NCBI GenBank assembly: GCA_027563935.2
Contig: CM050449.1
Span: forward strand, 81,251,178 to 81,315,177
Source: Costus lasius
Lineage: Eukaryota > Streptophyta > Magnoliopsida > Zingiberales > Costaceae
DNA: 64,000 bases
Reading direction: 5' to 3'
This document shows positions 43,549 through 56,121 of this stretch, piece after piece. Made by a program: the position numbers and the translations under genes. Below the pieces are notes generated by a model. The model was given only the letters and a program-made list of their open reading frames with translations. It was not told the DNA's origin and did no database searches. Each line of letters opens with the position of its first letter. Position 1 is the first letter of the stretch.

Positions 43549-44933
43549 CTACTCATCAGAGTCTGTCTCCTCGTCGTCTCCCTCAGCCTGAGTGGCATCC
43601 ATGGGATCTCGAGAACCCCCCCCCCCCTCGCCTGCATCTCCATAAATACCACCCCTCCTGGTATCCTCGAAGCCAAAGCGGTCGTAGAGAAAGTTACCCA
43701 TCTCTTCCATGTAGTTTCCCAACGCCTCAATGTCCTGGTGAATGTGGCTCATGGCGTCGGACATCCTCCCCATGGAACCCATGATCTTCTCCATGTGCTG
43801 CTCTTGTCGGTACATTTGCGCGGAGAGAGCCTGAAATCCGAGGTCCTGATAAGTTTGCCATCCACTCTGATCAGGAGCTGCACGATATGAAGATGATCCA
43901 GCGGCTTTGTGCGGTGGTGGATCGGCGGCTCTAGGAGGTGAGAAATCCATACCCATCCCGAATGGGTCATCACCCTAAGCAGGAGGTGGTGGTGGTACTG
44001 AGGTCTCTGGCGCAGGAGTGGCATAAGAAACTGCACTCGGTGACTTCTAATTTTCAGATTTTGCACTGTGGTCTTTCCAGGGTTTGGCAATGGCAAGGTA
44101 GGAAGCCCAAGCTGAAGAATCAAACAATATGTGTCGTCATCCCTTACAATCATCTTCATGGCAACGCAACATTCAATGTCGATCCTTGCATTGCCCCTAG
44201 GAACTTCGATCCCATAGGACTTAATCCCCAAGTATAGTGCTATAGAAGTGAGAAATCCTCCTATCACTATCGTGCCTTTCTTGGCCCTAGCCACTTTATC
44301 CAGATGTTTCATAAAGAAAAAAGCTACATCTACAAGATATCCATGAAGCATGCACCAAAGGAAAAATAACTCAGTATGACAGACCATACCGTCGCTATCT
44401 CCTCACCCAAAAATGGTGTGTGCAAGAACGCGGTGGGCATATCTGATGCATGGGTTTGAAATACTTGTGGCTCTCGCTAATAAAGGTGAAAATCGGGTCT
44501 CTGCTATGATCTGATTCCAAAAGACATTCTCAATGAATCCAATTGGTGGCTCCGTGCGCCCTCTCTCTAGAAGATGGAAGATGCATTGAATATCTTTGAA
44601 TGTGAGCCTCCTATCTTCGTTAGCCATCCTGAGTCTGATTTCTCCTTCAGCTGAACGATCTTCATACTTATCCCAATCCACCTCTAAACTACTAAGAAAT
44701 TCCAGCACTATAGGTAGATAGGTCTGAGGAGTCATGTCAAAAAATTGTCTCGTAGCAATCCGGTCAAACATCCACAACACATCCTCTTTCAATCCTAAGA
44801 GCTCCAATGCTTGTGTATCAACATACTTGGTTTTTATGATGCGCCTAGTGAGTAGCAAATTGTACCTCTACTCCTGCACTTCATCTCTGAAGATGATGCC
44901 ATATGGGTATGGTGGAGGTGTTGGTGCTTCAGC
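43549..44933 (-). pseudogene. ATHILA-type ORF2 of element G, main part
   Basis: In element sense the frame shows TRRIIKTKYVDTQALELLGL, then RQFFDMTPQTYLPIVLEFLSS, EIRLRMANEDRRLTFKDIQ, ELFFLWCMLHGYLVDVAFFF and KHLDKVARAKKGTIVIGG, the conserved blocks of the plant ATHILA ORF family (PF03078 type), whose function is unproven. Breaks include a TAG near 44866, a stop near 44403 and a frameshift near 43960. The C-terminal part (44000-43549) is Gln/Met-rich and acidic (GEGGGGSRDPMD, EGDDEETDSDE). Element H inserted at 44933/56069, near the N-terminus; the first codons lie at 56069-56121. Confidence 0.8.
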
Positions 44934-47900
44934 TGTAACATCCCACATTCTTAACCCCAAACAAATGGCACAATTCACAAATGATACAGGATGTTTCATA
45001 TAAGATCGATCATATGCTAGGTAAAACCGAGTTCAAGAAAATTCGATCTGAAAAATTTCATAAATCCATACACACAAATTCACAAAACTCAAATCTCATA
45101 AGGGTACCTGCCACCACGCAATCCTTGCACTAGACATATGCAAGGCAACAGTTATATCAAAACCGATTCAAATTCATAAAATCCATAAAGGTACCTGCCA
45201 CCAGGCAATACTTGCACTAGACATATGCAAGTTACAGGGTATATCAAAACCGATTGCACGGAATATACAACAAGCCGAAATTCAAAACAAAACCACAAAA
45301 TCGATTTTATAAACCCATACCAAACACCGAAACCAGGCTGAAGCCCGCGGTGACACAAAAATCAAACTCAGTTAACTACCACAATCTGGCAACACAAATT
45401 CACATAGTTCACATGGTTCACATCACATAGTTCACATAGTTCATATAAATCATATGGTTTAGCCACAACCGGCTCCAGAAAATTTTAGCATAAAAGTTCT
45501 TAAGCAGCAAACATAATATCCACGCCAATGTTACTCATGAAATGCGCCCCTGCTCTATGCCTGAAAATAGTGAGGGGTGAGCTACACAGCCCAGTGAGTG
45601 GATAGTCTAAATCGACCATCCATAACATACACTCAAAAATATAGGCAGATTATTTTAAAAATCTTTAACAAGAACATTATGTCAACATATAACAAAATAA
45701 AGAAACAGAAATCATATAGACAGTCAGATGTACACACTAGCATATAACAAACTCATGTTCACAAACTCAGGTTTTAGAGTTTTACTCTAACCCAATTAAA
45801 CACATATATTTTAAACCAACTAAACACATAACAACTTAGGTTCACAAACTCAGGTTCTAGAGTTATACTCTAAACCACTAAACACACCAACACATAAGCA
45901 ACCTAGTTGTCCAGCATATTCAGTAGTGACCAATATGGTCTAACCCGGCTTGGCCAAAGCACTGGGAGCCGCATGCAACACATAAACATGGATAGTGAGT
46001 AGAATCAAGAGGTGGCCCCCGCCAGGTCACGACGTGGCACTTTGGTCCCTCACCCCATAACACATCAGAGTGACGACATCAAGAGGTGGCCCCTGTCTGA
46101 TCAAGACATGGCACTTTGCGTCTTATATCACCCCATCACATAAAGAGTAATGACATCAAGAGGTGGCCCCTGTCTGATCAAGACATGGCACTTTGGGTCT
46201 TATATTACTCCATCACAAAAAGAGTAGTGACATCAAGAGGTGGCCCCTGTCTGACCAAGACATGGCACTTTGGGTCAAAACCCGTTCTCCCAAAAGGTTC
46301 CTACTGGACAACAGACACATCTTAATTCATATTTCACATAGGTGAACATATTTCACAAAGGTGGACTCCTAAGTGTCAACTAGACTCTAGGATAGTCATC
46401 ACAAAAATCATATCGGGCAGGCTGAACATCAACCCCCATCACAATAATCATAATAGGCAGGCTGAACATCAACCTCCTCACATATCACAATACAGGGCTG
46501 AAATTCAAACCCTTAACATAACACATAAGGACTATCCCCTTGAGTTCATAGTTACACCTAGCCTTAGTCCTAACCATCACATAATCACATAATTTTTCCA
46601 AATTCACATAACCCATAATTTTCCAAATTCACAAGATCACACTTATTGCTCAAAATCATATAACATAACACATAATATTTTATATTCGAATATCATCGAA
46701 TATAGTGTAGTCCTTAAATTTCAGGCTGATTAGTTTAGTCAAATTTTTGCTATGTTATCACCCAAACTTCTCAAACAAGAATACAAGTTACACCCACAAA
46801 GAAACATAAAATTAAAACAAGCATTCATAAAATCAACATAAAATGTAAAACATGTATTCTTATAATTTACTTTACAAATTACCACAATTACCACAATTTA
46901 CCACATGTAAACATGTTAACTACAATCATCAAATTTCGGTTTAACTACAATTAACAATATTTCGGCTACAAAAATCATTGGTTTAATATTACCAAAATTC
47001 TTTATAAAATATCTAATTAACAAGAAATTCATGCTCAATGTTCAATGATTTAATGCTACCAAAATACCTTAAATTTCATACAAATTTCGGTTAAACAATC
47101 ACCAATACTAATTCGGTTTTTACAACAATTTTCAAGATTATTTCGGTTCTCATAGTTAACACCAAAATTCGGTTTTCATAACAATTTTCATGATATATAC
47201 ATTCTTGCAATTTTCGGTTTTTCACATGAAGAAATAACTAATGCCTTAAATTCGGTTTTCATCATATAATCATCTTTACCAAATTCGGTTTTCATCATAG
47301 TGAAGTCTTGAATTTCGGTTTTAGCATGATAGGGTTTCCAACAAGCAAATGTCTCATCTTAACACATCAATTAACACAAACAAATAGATAGCAATCAATT
47401 AAACACTCCACTCACCTCTTAACCGTGAACACCAACAAGAAAACCCTTCCAAAAATCCGTCTAAGGTTTTGAAAAACGCCACCAAACACCAAGGAATGCC
47501 GGCCAAAGGAAGAAGGAAGAGGAAGAAAGAAAAATTCCTCCAAGCCTTCAAGAATCGTCCAAGAAATCGCCAAGCTCCTCAAGCCGTCGCCAAGGTTTTT
47601 CTCAAGACCCAAAAATCGCCACTAATTTCACCCTAGCCGAAATTACCTCTTACAAATTTCGGTTTTTAAGGTTTTAACCCTCTAACCCATTAATTCAAAA
47701 AGGTTTAACCCATTAACCCAATAATTCAAATTTTAAAAACCCAATAATCCCTTAGTTTAAGTGAAAGTCCAATAAGAGTTAAACTAACATCCAATAAGCT
47801 TAGTTAACTAATTAATTTAATTAACTTACAAATAACCAAGCACTTAACCGAAATCCAATAAGGATTTAATTAACCAATAAACTCTAATTAATTAACTTAA

Positions 47901-48118
47901 AATTAATTAATTCACTTAAACTAACATCCAATAATAATTTATCATAAATCAGCCAACAATCAAATAAATAATCTCTAATTTATTTACAATAAATTAACAA
48001 CCAAAATCTCTAGTTAAATAACTATAATTTGACAACCAATACATAAAATTATCATAGTTAATAATTTTATTTGAATCAAAATAATGCTTACCAGGACTTA
48101 AGATCCTTGGATCTTACA
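44934..48118 (-). repeat. 3' LTR of element H
   Basis: Plus-strand ends are TGTAACATCCCACATTC and CTTGGATCTTACA. It contains a duplicated GGTACCTGCCACCA block (45102 and 45190), a 76-78-bp minisatellite (46002-46276) and a cluster of TTCGGTTT words (46935-47665). Small open frames at 45152, 46116 and 47412 recur identically in the other LTR and are not supported as genes. Confidence 0.95.
46002..46276. repeat. 76-78-bp minisatellite in H's LTR
   Basis: About four copies of ATCAAGAGGTGGCCCC ... TGATCAAGACATGGCACTTTG ... ACCCCATCACA, the first more divergent. An identical array is at 53952-54226 in the other LTR. Confidence 0.85.
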
Positions 48119-48130
48119 TTCCTCCCTCCT
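48119..48130 (-). other. Polypurine tract of element H
   Basis: In element sense AGGAGGGAGGAA, immediately before the 3' LTR start TGTAAGATCC. Confidence 0.85.
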
Positions 48131-48147
48131 TATAAAGCTTTAGTCCT

Positions 48148-51100
48148 CTAAAGCTCAGCATCCATATCATCAAAGAGGTAAGCATAAAATTTCCTCATAT
48201 CATCTTCAGTCTCCCAAGTCGCCTCCTCAACAGTCTGATTTCCCCAGATAACCTTTACCAAAGGTATAGTCTTGTTCCTCAAGACTTTATCTTTTCTATC
48301 CACAATCCGGAGAGGTCTTTCCTCAAAAGTCAAATCACTCTGAATCTGAAGAGGTTCCAACTCCAACACATGAGATGGATCAGGATGATATTTCCTCAAA
48401 GCAGAGACATGGAATACATTATGCACATGATCCATAGCAGGAGGTAAAGCCAATCGGTAAGCCACTGGACCAACTCTCTCAATAATATCAAAAGGGCCTA
48501 CAAACCTAGGGCTCAACTTGCCCTTTTTGCCAAACCTCATAACACCCTTAGTAGGTGACACCTTCAAGAACACATGATCCCCTACCATAAACTCCAAGGA
48601 ACGACGACGGTCATCAGCATAACTCTTCTGTCTGTCCCGAGAAATTTTCAGTTTATCCCGTATCTCTCTGACCTTATCAGTAGTCTCCTGAACTGCATCA
48701 GATCTCAAAATCATCCTGTCACCAGTTTCCTCCCAACACAAGGGAGTCCTACACCTTCTCCCATACAAAGCCTCATAAGGAGCCATCTGAATACTGGAGT
48801 GGAAACTATTATTATAAGTGAACTCTATCAAAGATAGATCCCGGTTCCACTCAGAACTCCAATCTACCACATAGGCTCTCAACAAATCTTCTAGAGTCTG
48901 TATAGTACGCTCTGTCTAGCCATCAGACTGAGGATGGTATGCTGTACTAAAACTCAACTTAGTACCCAAACCCTCCTGTAAACTCCTCCAAAATCTGGAC
49001 AGAAATCGAGAATCCCTATCAGACACAATATCAACTGGCACTCCATGTAGTCTGACTATCTCATCAATGTACAATCTGGCCAGTCTCTCTAAAGAATAAG
49101 TCATTTTAATCGGAAGGAAATGGGCTGATTTAGTGAGTCTATCAACAATCACCCAAATAGCATCATGACCCAATCTGGTCCTGGGCAAACCACATACAAA
49201 ATCCATACTGATACATTCCCACTTCCACTCAGGAATAGGAAGAGACTGCAACAAACCACCAGGCTTCTGGTGTTCAGCCTTCACAGTCTGACAGGTTAAA
49301 CACCTAGAGACAAAATCATATACCTCTTTCTTCATGCCCGGCCACCAAAAACTCTTCTTGAGGTCTTGATACATCTTAGTCACACCAGGATGTAGAGAAT
49401 ATTTGGAGTTATGGCTGTCCTCCAATATTTCTTTCCTCAAGCTTGGTTCCTCAGGGACACATACCCTTCCACGAAACCGAAGAATACCATCATCAGACAG
49501 GCTAAAATCCTGAACTGCGCCATCAACCAGACTATCCCTGATCTGAACTAATCTCGGATCCACAGACTGCTGATCTCTGACCTTCTGCAACAAAGCAGAC
49601 TGTACTCTGAGAAAAGCCACATAACCCGACTGAACTCTAGGAGTAACACTGATCCTGAGATCGCTGAACTCCTGCAGTAACCGCCACTCACTGACTCGTA
49701 AAGCAGCTACTGAAGTAACTGGATGTCTGCTCAGAGCATCCGCCACCACATTGGCCTTTCCAGCCTGATACTGAATGGAGAAGTCATAGTCTTTGATCAA
49801 CTCCATCCATCTTCTCTGTCTCATGTTCAAGTCCTTCTGAGTGAAGATATACTTGAGACTCTGGTGATCAGTGAACAGATCAAACTCCTGACCCAACAAA
49901 TAGTGACGCCATATCTTCAAAGCAAAGACTACGGCCGCCAACTCTAAATCATGAGTAGGGTAGTTCAATTCATACTCCTTTAGTTGTCTCGAAGCATAGG
50001 CTACCACAGAACCCTTCTGCATCAAGACACAACCCAACCCTTTGCCAGAAGCATCTGTATAAACAGTAAACCTTTCCCCATCACTAGGAATAATGAGGAT
50101 CGGTGTACTAGTCAATCTCCTTTTCAGCTCTTGGAAGCTCTCTTCACACTTGTCATCCCAAATAAACTTAGCCTCCTTTCTGGTTAATTTAGTTAAAGGA
50201 CCCGCCAGCTTGGAGAACCCCTCAACAAATCTCCGGTAGTAACCTGCTAAACCCAGGAAACTCCTGATCTCAGTAGCACTAGTCGGTCTTCCCCAATTAA
50301 GGATAGCTTGCACTTTAACTGGATCCACAGACACCCCCTGACCAGAAATCACATGACCCAGAAAACTGATCTTCTCTAGCCAGAACTCACACTTACTAGC
50401 CTTGGCATATAATCGGTTCTTCCTCAAGATCTCCAATACTCTGCGCAAATCACTGACATGATCTGAGGTAGTCTGAGAGTACACCAATATATCGTCTATA
50501 AAGACTACCACACAAGAGTCAAGCAATTCATGGAATACCCTGTTCATCAAATCCATGAAAACGGCAGGTGCATTTGTCAGTCCAAAAGGCATAACTAAAA
50601 ATTCGAAATGCCCATACCTGGTCCTGAAAGCAGTCTTAAATATATCCTCATCCTTGACCCTAAGCTGATAATACCCTGATCTCAGATCAATCTTAGAGAA
50701 CACTGTAGCTCCCTGTAATTGATCAAATAGATCATCAATTCTGGGAAGAGGATACTTATTCTTGATAGTCACTTGGTTCAATTGCCTGTAGTCTATACAC
50801 ATCCTCAGGGTTCCATCTTTCTTCTTCACAAATAGCACTGGCGCTCCCCAGGGAGAAGCACTAGGCCGAATATATCCTTTCTCTAACAATTCCTCCAGTT
50901 GTTTCTTAAGCTCGGCCAACTCTGAAGTAGCCATACGATAAGGAGCTCTGGAGATAGGTGCCGCACCTGGCGCCAACTCAATGCCAAACTCTACTTCTCT
51001 AATCGGTGGCAAGCCTGAAAATTCTTCAGAGAACACATCAGGAAATTCTTTCACCACCGCCATCTGAGTCAAATCAGAAGTAGACTCATCCTGCACCTTA

Positions 51101-52740
51101 ACATGCGCAAGATAACCCTTGCACCCATTAGCAAGTAATTTCCTGGCCTGCAGGAAAGATATCACATGCGGTCCTTGGTCTGACACTAGACCTCTCACAA
51201 AAAGTCGATTCCCATCTAACAAATTCAAAGTGATTACTTTCTCAAAGCAATCCACAGAGGCATGATGGGAAGACAACCAATCCATTCCTAGAATGACATC
51301 ATAGTCTTGCATGTCTAGGAGGATTAAATCCACTAGAAACTCATAACCCTCTACATGTACCACACAATCAGCACACACAGTATCTGTAGATAACGATTTT
51401 CCTAAGGGAGTACTCACAGACACAGCATAATTCATCACCTTAGGTAACACAGGTAAACATGCAGCAAACTTAACAGATACAAAAGATAAATTTGCACCAG
51501 GGTCAAATAATATGCGGGCTAACTGATCAAATACGAATAAAGTACCTTCCACGACGGATCGGGAAGCTCGTGTATCCTTCTCAGCCACAGCATAAACTCG
51601 TGTCGGGACTGTAGGCTTATCTGCGCCTCTAGGCTGTATCTCAGGCTCTTTGCAGTCCCTGGCCATGTGCCCAGGTTTCTTACACTTGAAGCATACACCA
51701 TTCTTCCTATGGCAGTCTTTCACTAGATGTCCCTTGAGCCCACAATGACTACAAGTGATACCGTTTCTTGCATCCATGGCATCCCTAAACTGCTGCGGTG
51801 CATCCCTGGACTGCTGCGGTGCCTTGTAGGAGTAAGGCTTATACCTGCTCTTCTTATAATCTTTATGCCTAGGGTACTTCTTACCCTTGCCGCCACTGCC
51901 ATGCTGAGGAACCGCCGCCTCAGCTGCAGGAACTACTGTCACGGCAACATGAGAACTCCTCTCAGATATATACCTCTCAATGGTGCGCGCTCGCCCAACA
52001 GTTTCAACATAGGTCTCCAAGTGTTGAGCACCAACCTGCTCTCTAATGTCCCATCTGAGACCTCTGAGAAACTTGGTAGCTCTCCTCTTTTCAGTGTTTA
52101 TCAGATGAGGAGCATACTTTCCCAATTTCGTGAACTGTAATTCATACTGGTCCACTGTCATATCACCCTGCTCCAGGTGAATAAATTCCACCTCTCGGTC
52201 CTCAACCAAGCTATCTGGGAAATACTTCTCGTTAAATCGAGACAAGAAGTAAGGCCAATCTATAGTCTCATGTCTTTCTTCGGCAAGTCTCACCACGCCT
52301 TTCCACCACTCATCTGCGTCAGCACGCATCATATAGGTGGCCAGACATAACTTATCCTCGTCCGAGCAACGCATAACTTGGAAAATCTTTTCCAAGCACA
52401 ACTGCCAATTCTCTGCATTACTGGATTCTGAGCCCCCATAAAAAGAGCTCGGACCCAGTTTCTGGAATTCACTCACAAGTGAAGCATAGCGCCTGTGAGC
52501 GCCCTCCTGAGAGTCATCCCCCACTGCCCGAGTAGTAGTCTGGGGTCTCTCTCGAGTCAGCTGCTGCAAAAGCTGCTGTTGTGCTTCTTGGTGCTGAGTC
52601 TGCTGCTGCTGCAGCATCTGAGCTTGCCTTTCTATCATAGCACCTTGTTGCTGAACCATGCCAGTCAGAGCCTCAATAGTTCTCGTGAGGTTCGGGGTCT
52701 GCTCGCCCTCATCACTAGCATTTCCTCTGGTTCGCACCAT
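48148..52740 (-). pseudogene. gag-pol: Gag-pol of element H, intact except one TAG in integrase
   Basis: The frame spans 1,531 codons. Gag has a Gln-rich coiled coil at about 20-70 and [19 protein letters not shown], then two CCHC knuckles at about 330-343 ([14 protein letters not shown]) and 350-363 ([14 protein letters not shown]). The protease is [11 protein letters not shown], with Asp about 413. RT has FIDDILVYS at 747, and RNase H has [10 protein letters not shown] and TDHQSLKY. Integrase has an [13 protein letters not shown] finger, MDFVCGLP and SDRDSRF. A TAG at 48916-48918 (codon 1275) falls where relatives have Gln, two codons before the catalytic Glu. The frame then continues with no further break to a chromodomain-like end (IWGNQTVEEATWETEDDM). 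CAG to TAG fits deamination at a CHG site. Readthrough cannot be excluded. Confidence 0.95.
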
Positions 52741-52865
52741 CTTAAATGCCTACACACGCATATCATAGTCACACACATATCATAGTCAGGAAAACAATCA
52801 TAAACCTATTAGGTGTCTAGCAATACACAAACATGTTTTCCCCCAAACTAAGTTTTAGCTAGCCA

Positions 52866-52880
52866 ACTCCTCTGATACCA
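52866..52880 (-). other. Primer binding site of element H (tRNA-iMet type)
   Basis: In element sense TGGTATCAGAGGAGT, three bases after the 5' LTR. The leader to the gag start is only about 125 bp, unlike the 1.8-kb leader of the copia family. Confidence 0.85.
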
Positions 52881-52883
52881 TTC

Positions 52884-55800
52884 TGTAACATCCCACATTC
52901 TTAACCCCAAACAAATGGCACAATTCACAAATGATACAGGATGTTTCATATAAGATCGATCATATGCTAGGTAAAACCGAGTTCAAGAAAATTCGATCTG
53001 AAAAATTTCATAAATCCATACACACAAATTCACAAAACTCAAATCTCATAAGGGTACCTGCCACCACGCAATCCTTGCACTAGACATATGCAAGGCAACA
53101 GTTATATCAAAACCGATTCAAATTCATAAAATCCATAAAGGTACCTGCCACCAGGCAATACTTGCACTAGACATATGCAAGTTACAGGGTATATCAAAAC
53201 CGATTGCACGGAATATACAACAAGCCGAAATTCAAAACAAAACCACAAAATCGATTTTATAAACCCATACCAAACACCGAAACCAGGCTGAAGCCCGCGG
53301 TGACACAAAAATCAAACTCAGTTAACTACCACAATCTGGCAACACAAATTCACATAGTTCACATGGTTCACATCACATAGTTCACATAGTTCATATAAAT
53401 CATATGGTTTAGCCACAACCGGCTCCAGAAAATTTTAGCATAAAAGTTCTTAAGCAGCAAACATAGTATCCACGCCAATGTTACTCATGAAATGCGCCCC
53501 TGCTCTATGCCTGAAAATAGTGAGGGGTGAGCTACACAGCCCAGTGAGTGGATAGTCTAAATCGACCATCCATAACATACACTCAAAAATATAGGCAGAT
53601 TATTTTAAAAATCTTTAACAAGAACATTATGTCAACATATAACAAAATAAAGAAACAGAAATCATATAGACAGTCAGATGTACACACTAGCATATAACAA
53701 ACTCATGTTCACAAACTCAGGTTTTAGAGTTTTACTCTAACCCAATTAAACACATATATTTTAAACCAACTAAACACATAACAACTTAGGTTCACAAACT
53801 CAGGTTCTAGAGTTATACTCTAAACCACTAAACACACCAACACATAAGCAACCTAGTTGTCCAGCATATTCAGTAGTGACCAATATGGTCTAACCCGGCT
53901 TGGCCAAAGCACTGGGAGCCGCATGCAACACATAAACATGGATAGTGAGTAGAATCAAGAGGTGGCCCCCGCCAGGTCACGACGTGGCACTTTGGTCCCT
54001 CACCCCATAACACATCAGAGTGACGACATCAAGAGGTGGCCCCTGTCTGATCAAGACATGGCACTTTGCGTCTTATATCACCCCATCACATAAAGAGTAA
54101 TGACATCAAGAGGTGGCCCCTGTCTGATCAAGACATGGCACTTTGGGTCTTATATTACTCCATCACAAAAAGAGTAGTGACATCAAGAGGTGGCCCCTGT
54201 CTGACCAAGACATGGCACTTTGGGTCAAAACCCGTTCTCCCAAAAGGTTCCTACTGGACAACAGACACATCTTAATTCATATTTCACATAGGTGAACATA
54301 TTTCACAAAGGTGGACTCCTAAGTGTCAACTAGACTCTAGGATAGTCATCACAAAAATCATATCGGGCAGGCTGAACATCAACCCCCATCACAATAATCA
54401 TAATAGGCAGGCTGAACATCAACCTCCTCACATATCACAATACAGGGCTGAAATTCAAACCCTTAACATAACACATAAGGACTATTCCCTTGAGTTCATA
54501 GTTACACCTAGCCTTAGTCCTAACCATCACATAATCACATAATTTTTCCAAATTCACATAACCCATAATTTTCCAAATTCACAAGATCACACTTATTGCT
54601 CAAAATCATATAACATAACACATAATATTTTATATTCGAATATCATCGAATATAGTGTAGTCCTTAAATTTCAGGCTGATTAGTTTAGTCAAATTTTTGC
54701 TATGTTATCACCCAAACTTCTCAAACAAGAATACAAGTTACACCCACAAAGAAACATAAAATTAAAACAAGCATTCATAAAATCAACATAAAATGTAAAA
54801 CATGTATTCTTATAATTTACTTTACAAATTACCACAATTACCACAATTTACCACATGTAAACATGTTAACTACAATCATCAAATTTCGGTTTAACTACAA
54901 TTAACAATATTTCGGCTACAAAAATCATTGGTTTAATATTACCAAAATTCTTTATAAAATATCTAATTAACAAGAAATTCATGCTCAATGTTCAATGATT
55001 TAATGCTACCAAAATACCTTAAATTTCATACAAATTTCGGTTAAACAATCACCAATACTAATTCGGTTTTTACAACAATTTTCAAGATTATTTCGGTTCT
55101 CATAGTTAACACCAAAATTCGGTTTTCATAACAATTTTCATGATATATACATTCTTGCAATTTTCGGTTTTTCACATGAAGAAATAACTAATGCCTTAAA
55201 TTCGGTTTTCATCATATAATCATCTTTACCAAATTCGGTTTTCATCATAGTGAAGTCTTGAATTTCGGTTTTAGCATGATAGGGTTTCCAACAAGCAAAT
55301 GTCTCATCTTAACACATCAATTAACACAAACAAATAGATAGCAATCAATTAAACACTCCACTCACCTCTTAACCGTGAACACCAACAAGAAAACCCTTCC
55401 AAAAATCCGTCTAAGGTTTTGAAAAACGCCACCAAACACCAAGGAATGCCGGCCAAAGGAAGAAGGAAGAGGAAGAAAGAAAAATTCCTCCAAGCCTTCA
55501 AGAATCGTCCAAGAAATCGCCAAGCTCCTCAAGCCGTCGCCAAGGTTTTTCTCAAGACCCAAAAATCGCCACTAATTTCACCCTAGCCGAAATTACCTCT
55601 TACAAATTTCGGTTTTTAAGGTTTTAACCCTCTAACCCATTAATTCAAAAAGGTTTAACCCATTAACCCAATAATTCAAATTTTAAAAACCCAATAATCC
55701 CTTAGTTTAAGTGAAAGTCCAATAAGAGTTAAACTAACATCCAATAAGCTTAGTTAACTAATTAATTTAATTAACTTACAAATAACCAAGCACTTAACCG

Positions 55801-56068
55801 AAATCCAATAAGGATTTAATTAACCAATAAACTCTAATTAATTAACTTAAAATTAATTAATTCACTTAAACTAACATCCAATAATAATTTATCATAAATC
55901 AGCCAACAATCAAATAAATAATCTCTAATTTATTTACAATAAATTAACAACCAAAATCTCTAGTTAAATAACTATAATTTGACAACCAATACATAAAATT
56001 ATCATAGTTAATAATTTTATTTGAATCAAAATAATGCTTACCAGGACTTAAGATCCTTGGATCTTACA
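52884..56068 (-). repeat. 5' LTR of element H
   Basis: 3,185 bp, the same length as 44934-48118, with two differences found by eye. It carries the promoter of H; the exact start site is not evident. Confidence 0.95.
54880..55620 (-). repeat. Cluster of AAACCGAA motifs in the U3 of H's LTR
   Basis: Eight exact TTCGGTTT words (AAACCGAA in element sense) and three near copies occur in about 740 bp, mostly followed by TTCAT or TAAC. They lie about 450-1,190 bp into the LTR in element sense. The same cluster is at 46930-47670. A role as transcription-factor sites is conjecture. Confidence 0.45.
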
Positions 56069-56121
56069 TCAGCTGGGGCCTTCCCCTTCCTCTTGGAAAT
56101 TATCCTCTTCATGGGTGACAT
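56069..56121 (-). pseudogene. N-terminal codons of G's ORF2, cut off by element H
   Basis: An ATG at 56119-56121 (element sense MSPMKRIISKRKGKAPA) opens a basic N-terminus that runs into H's target site. The TCAGC duplication keeps the frame consistent with the part beyond H at 44933, so H landed around codon 18 of ORF2. Confidence 0.6.

Larger units (their letters stand above)
44934..56068 (-). mobile_element. Element H: very young Tekay/Del-like Ty3/gypsy retrotransposon
   Basis: 11,135 bp with two 3,185-bp LTRs, iMet-type PBS, PPT, and one gag-pol frame with a C-terminal chromodomain-like region. TCAGC flanks both sides (44929-44933 and 56069-56073). By eye the LTRs differ only at 45516/53466 (A/G) and 46536/54486 (C/T), with no indels; their last 700 bp were compared less closely. 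Double CCHC knuckle and chromodomain point to the Tekay (Del) chromovirus lineage. One nonsense codon in integrase is the only defect seen. Confidence 0.95.

Noticed and set aside
46002..46276. Regularly spaced repeats that might suggest a CRISPR array
   Set aside because: Only about four head-to-tail units of 76-78 bp with no distinct spacers, in a plant LTR: an ordinary minisatellite.
45152..47612. Small frames at 45152, 46116 and 47412 identical to those at 53102, 54066 and 55362
   Set aside because: Identical because H's LTRs are nearly identical. They are short, with no recognisable domain.
48148..52740. Intact H polyprotein encoding an active integrase
   Set aside because: The TAG at 48916-48918 interrupts the frame before the catalytic Glu, so it is listed as a pseudogene although otherwise open.
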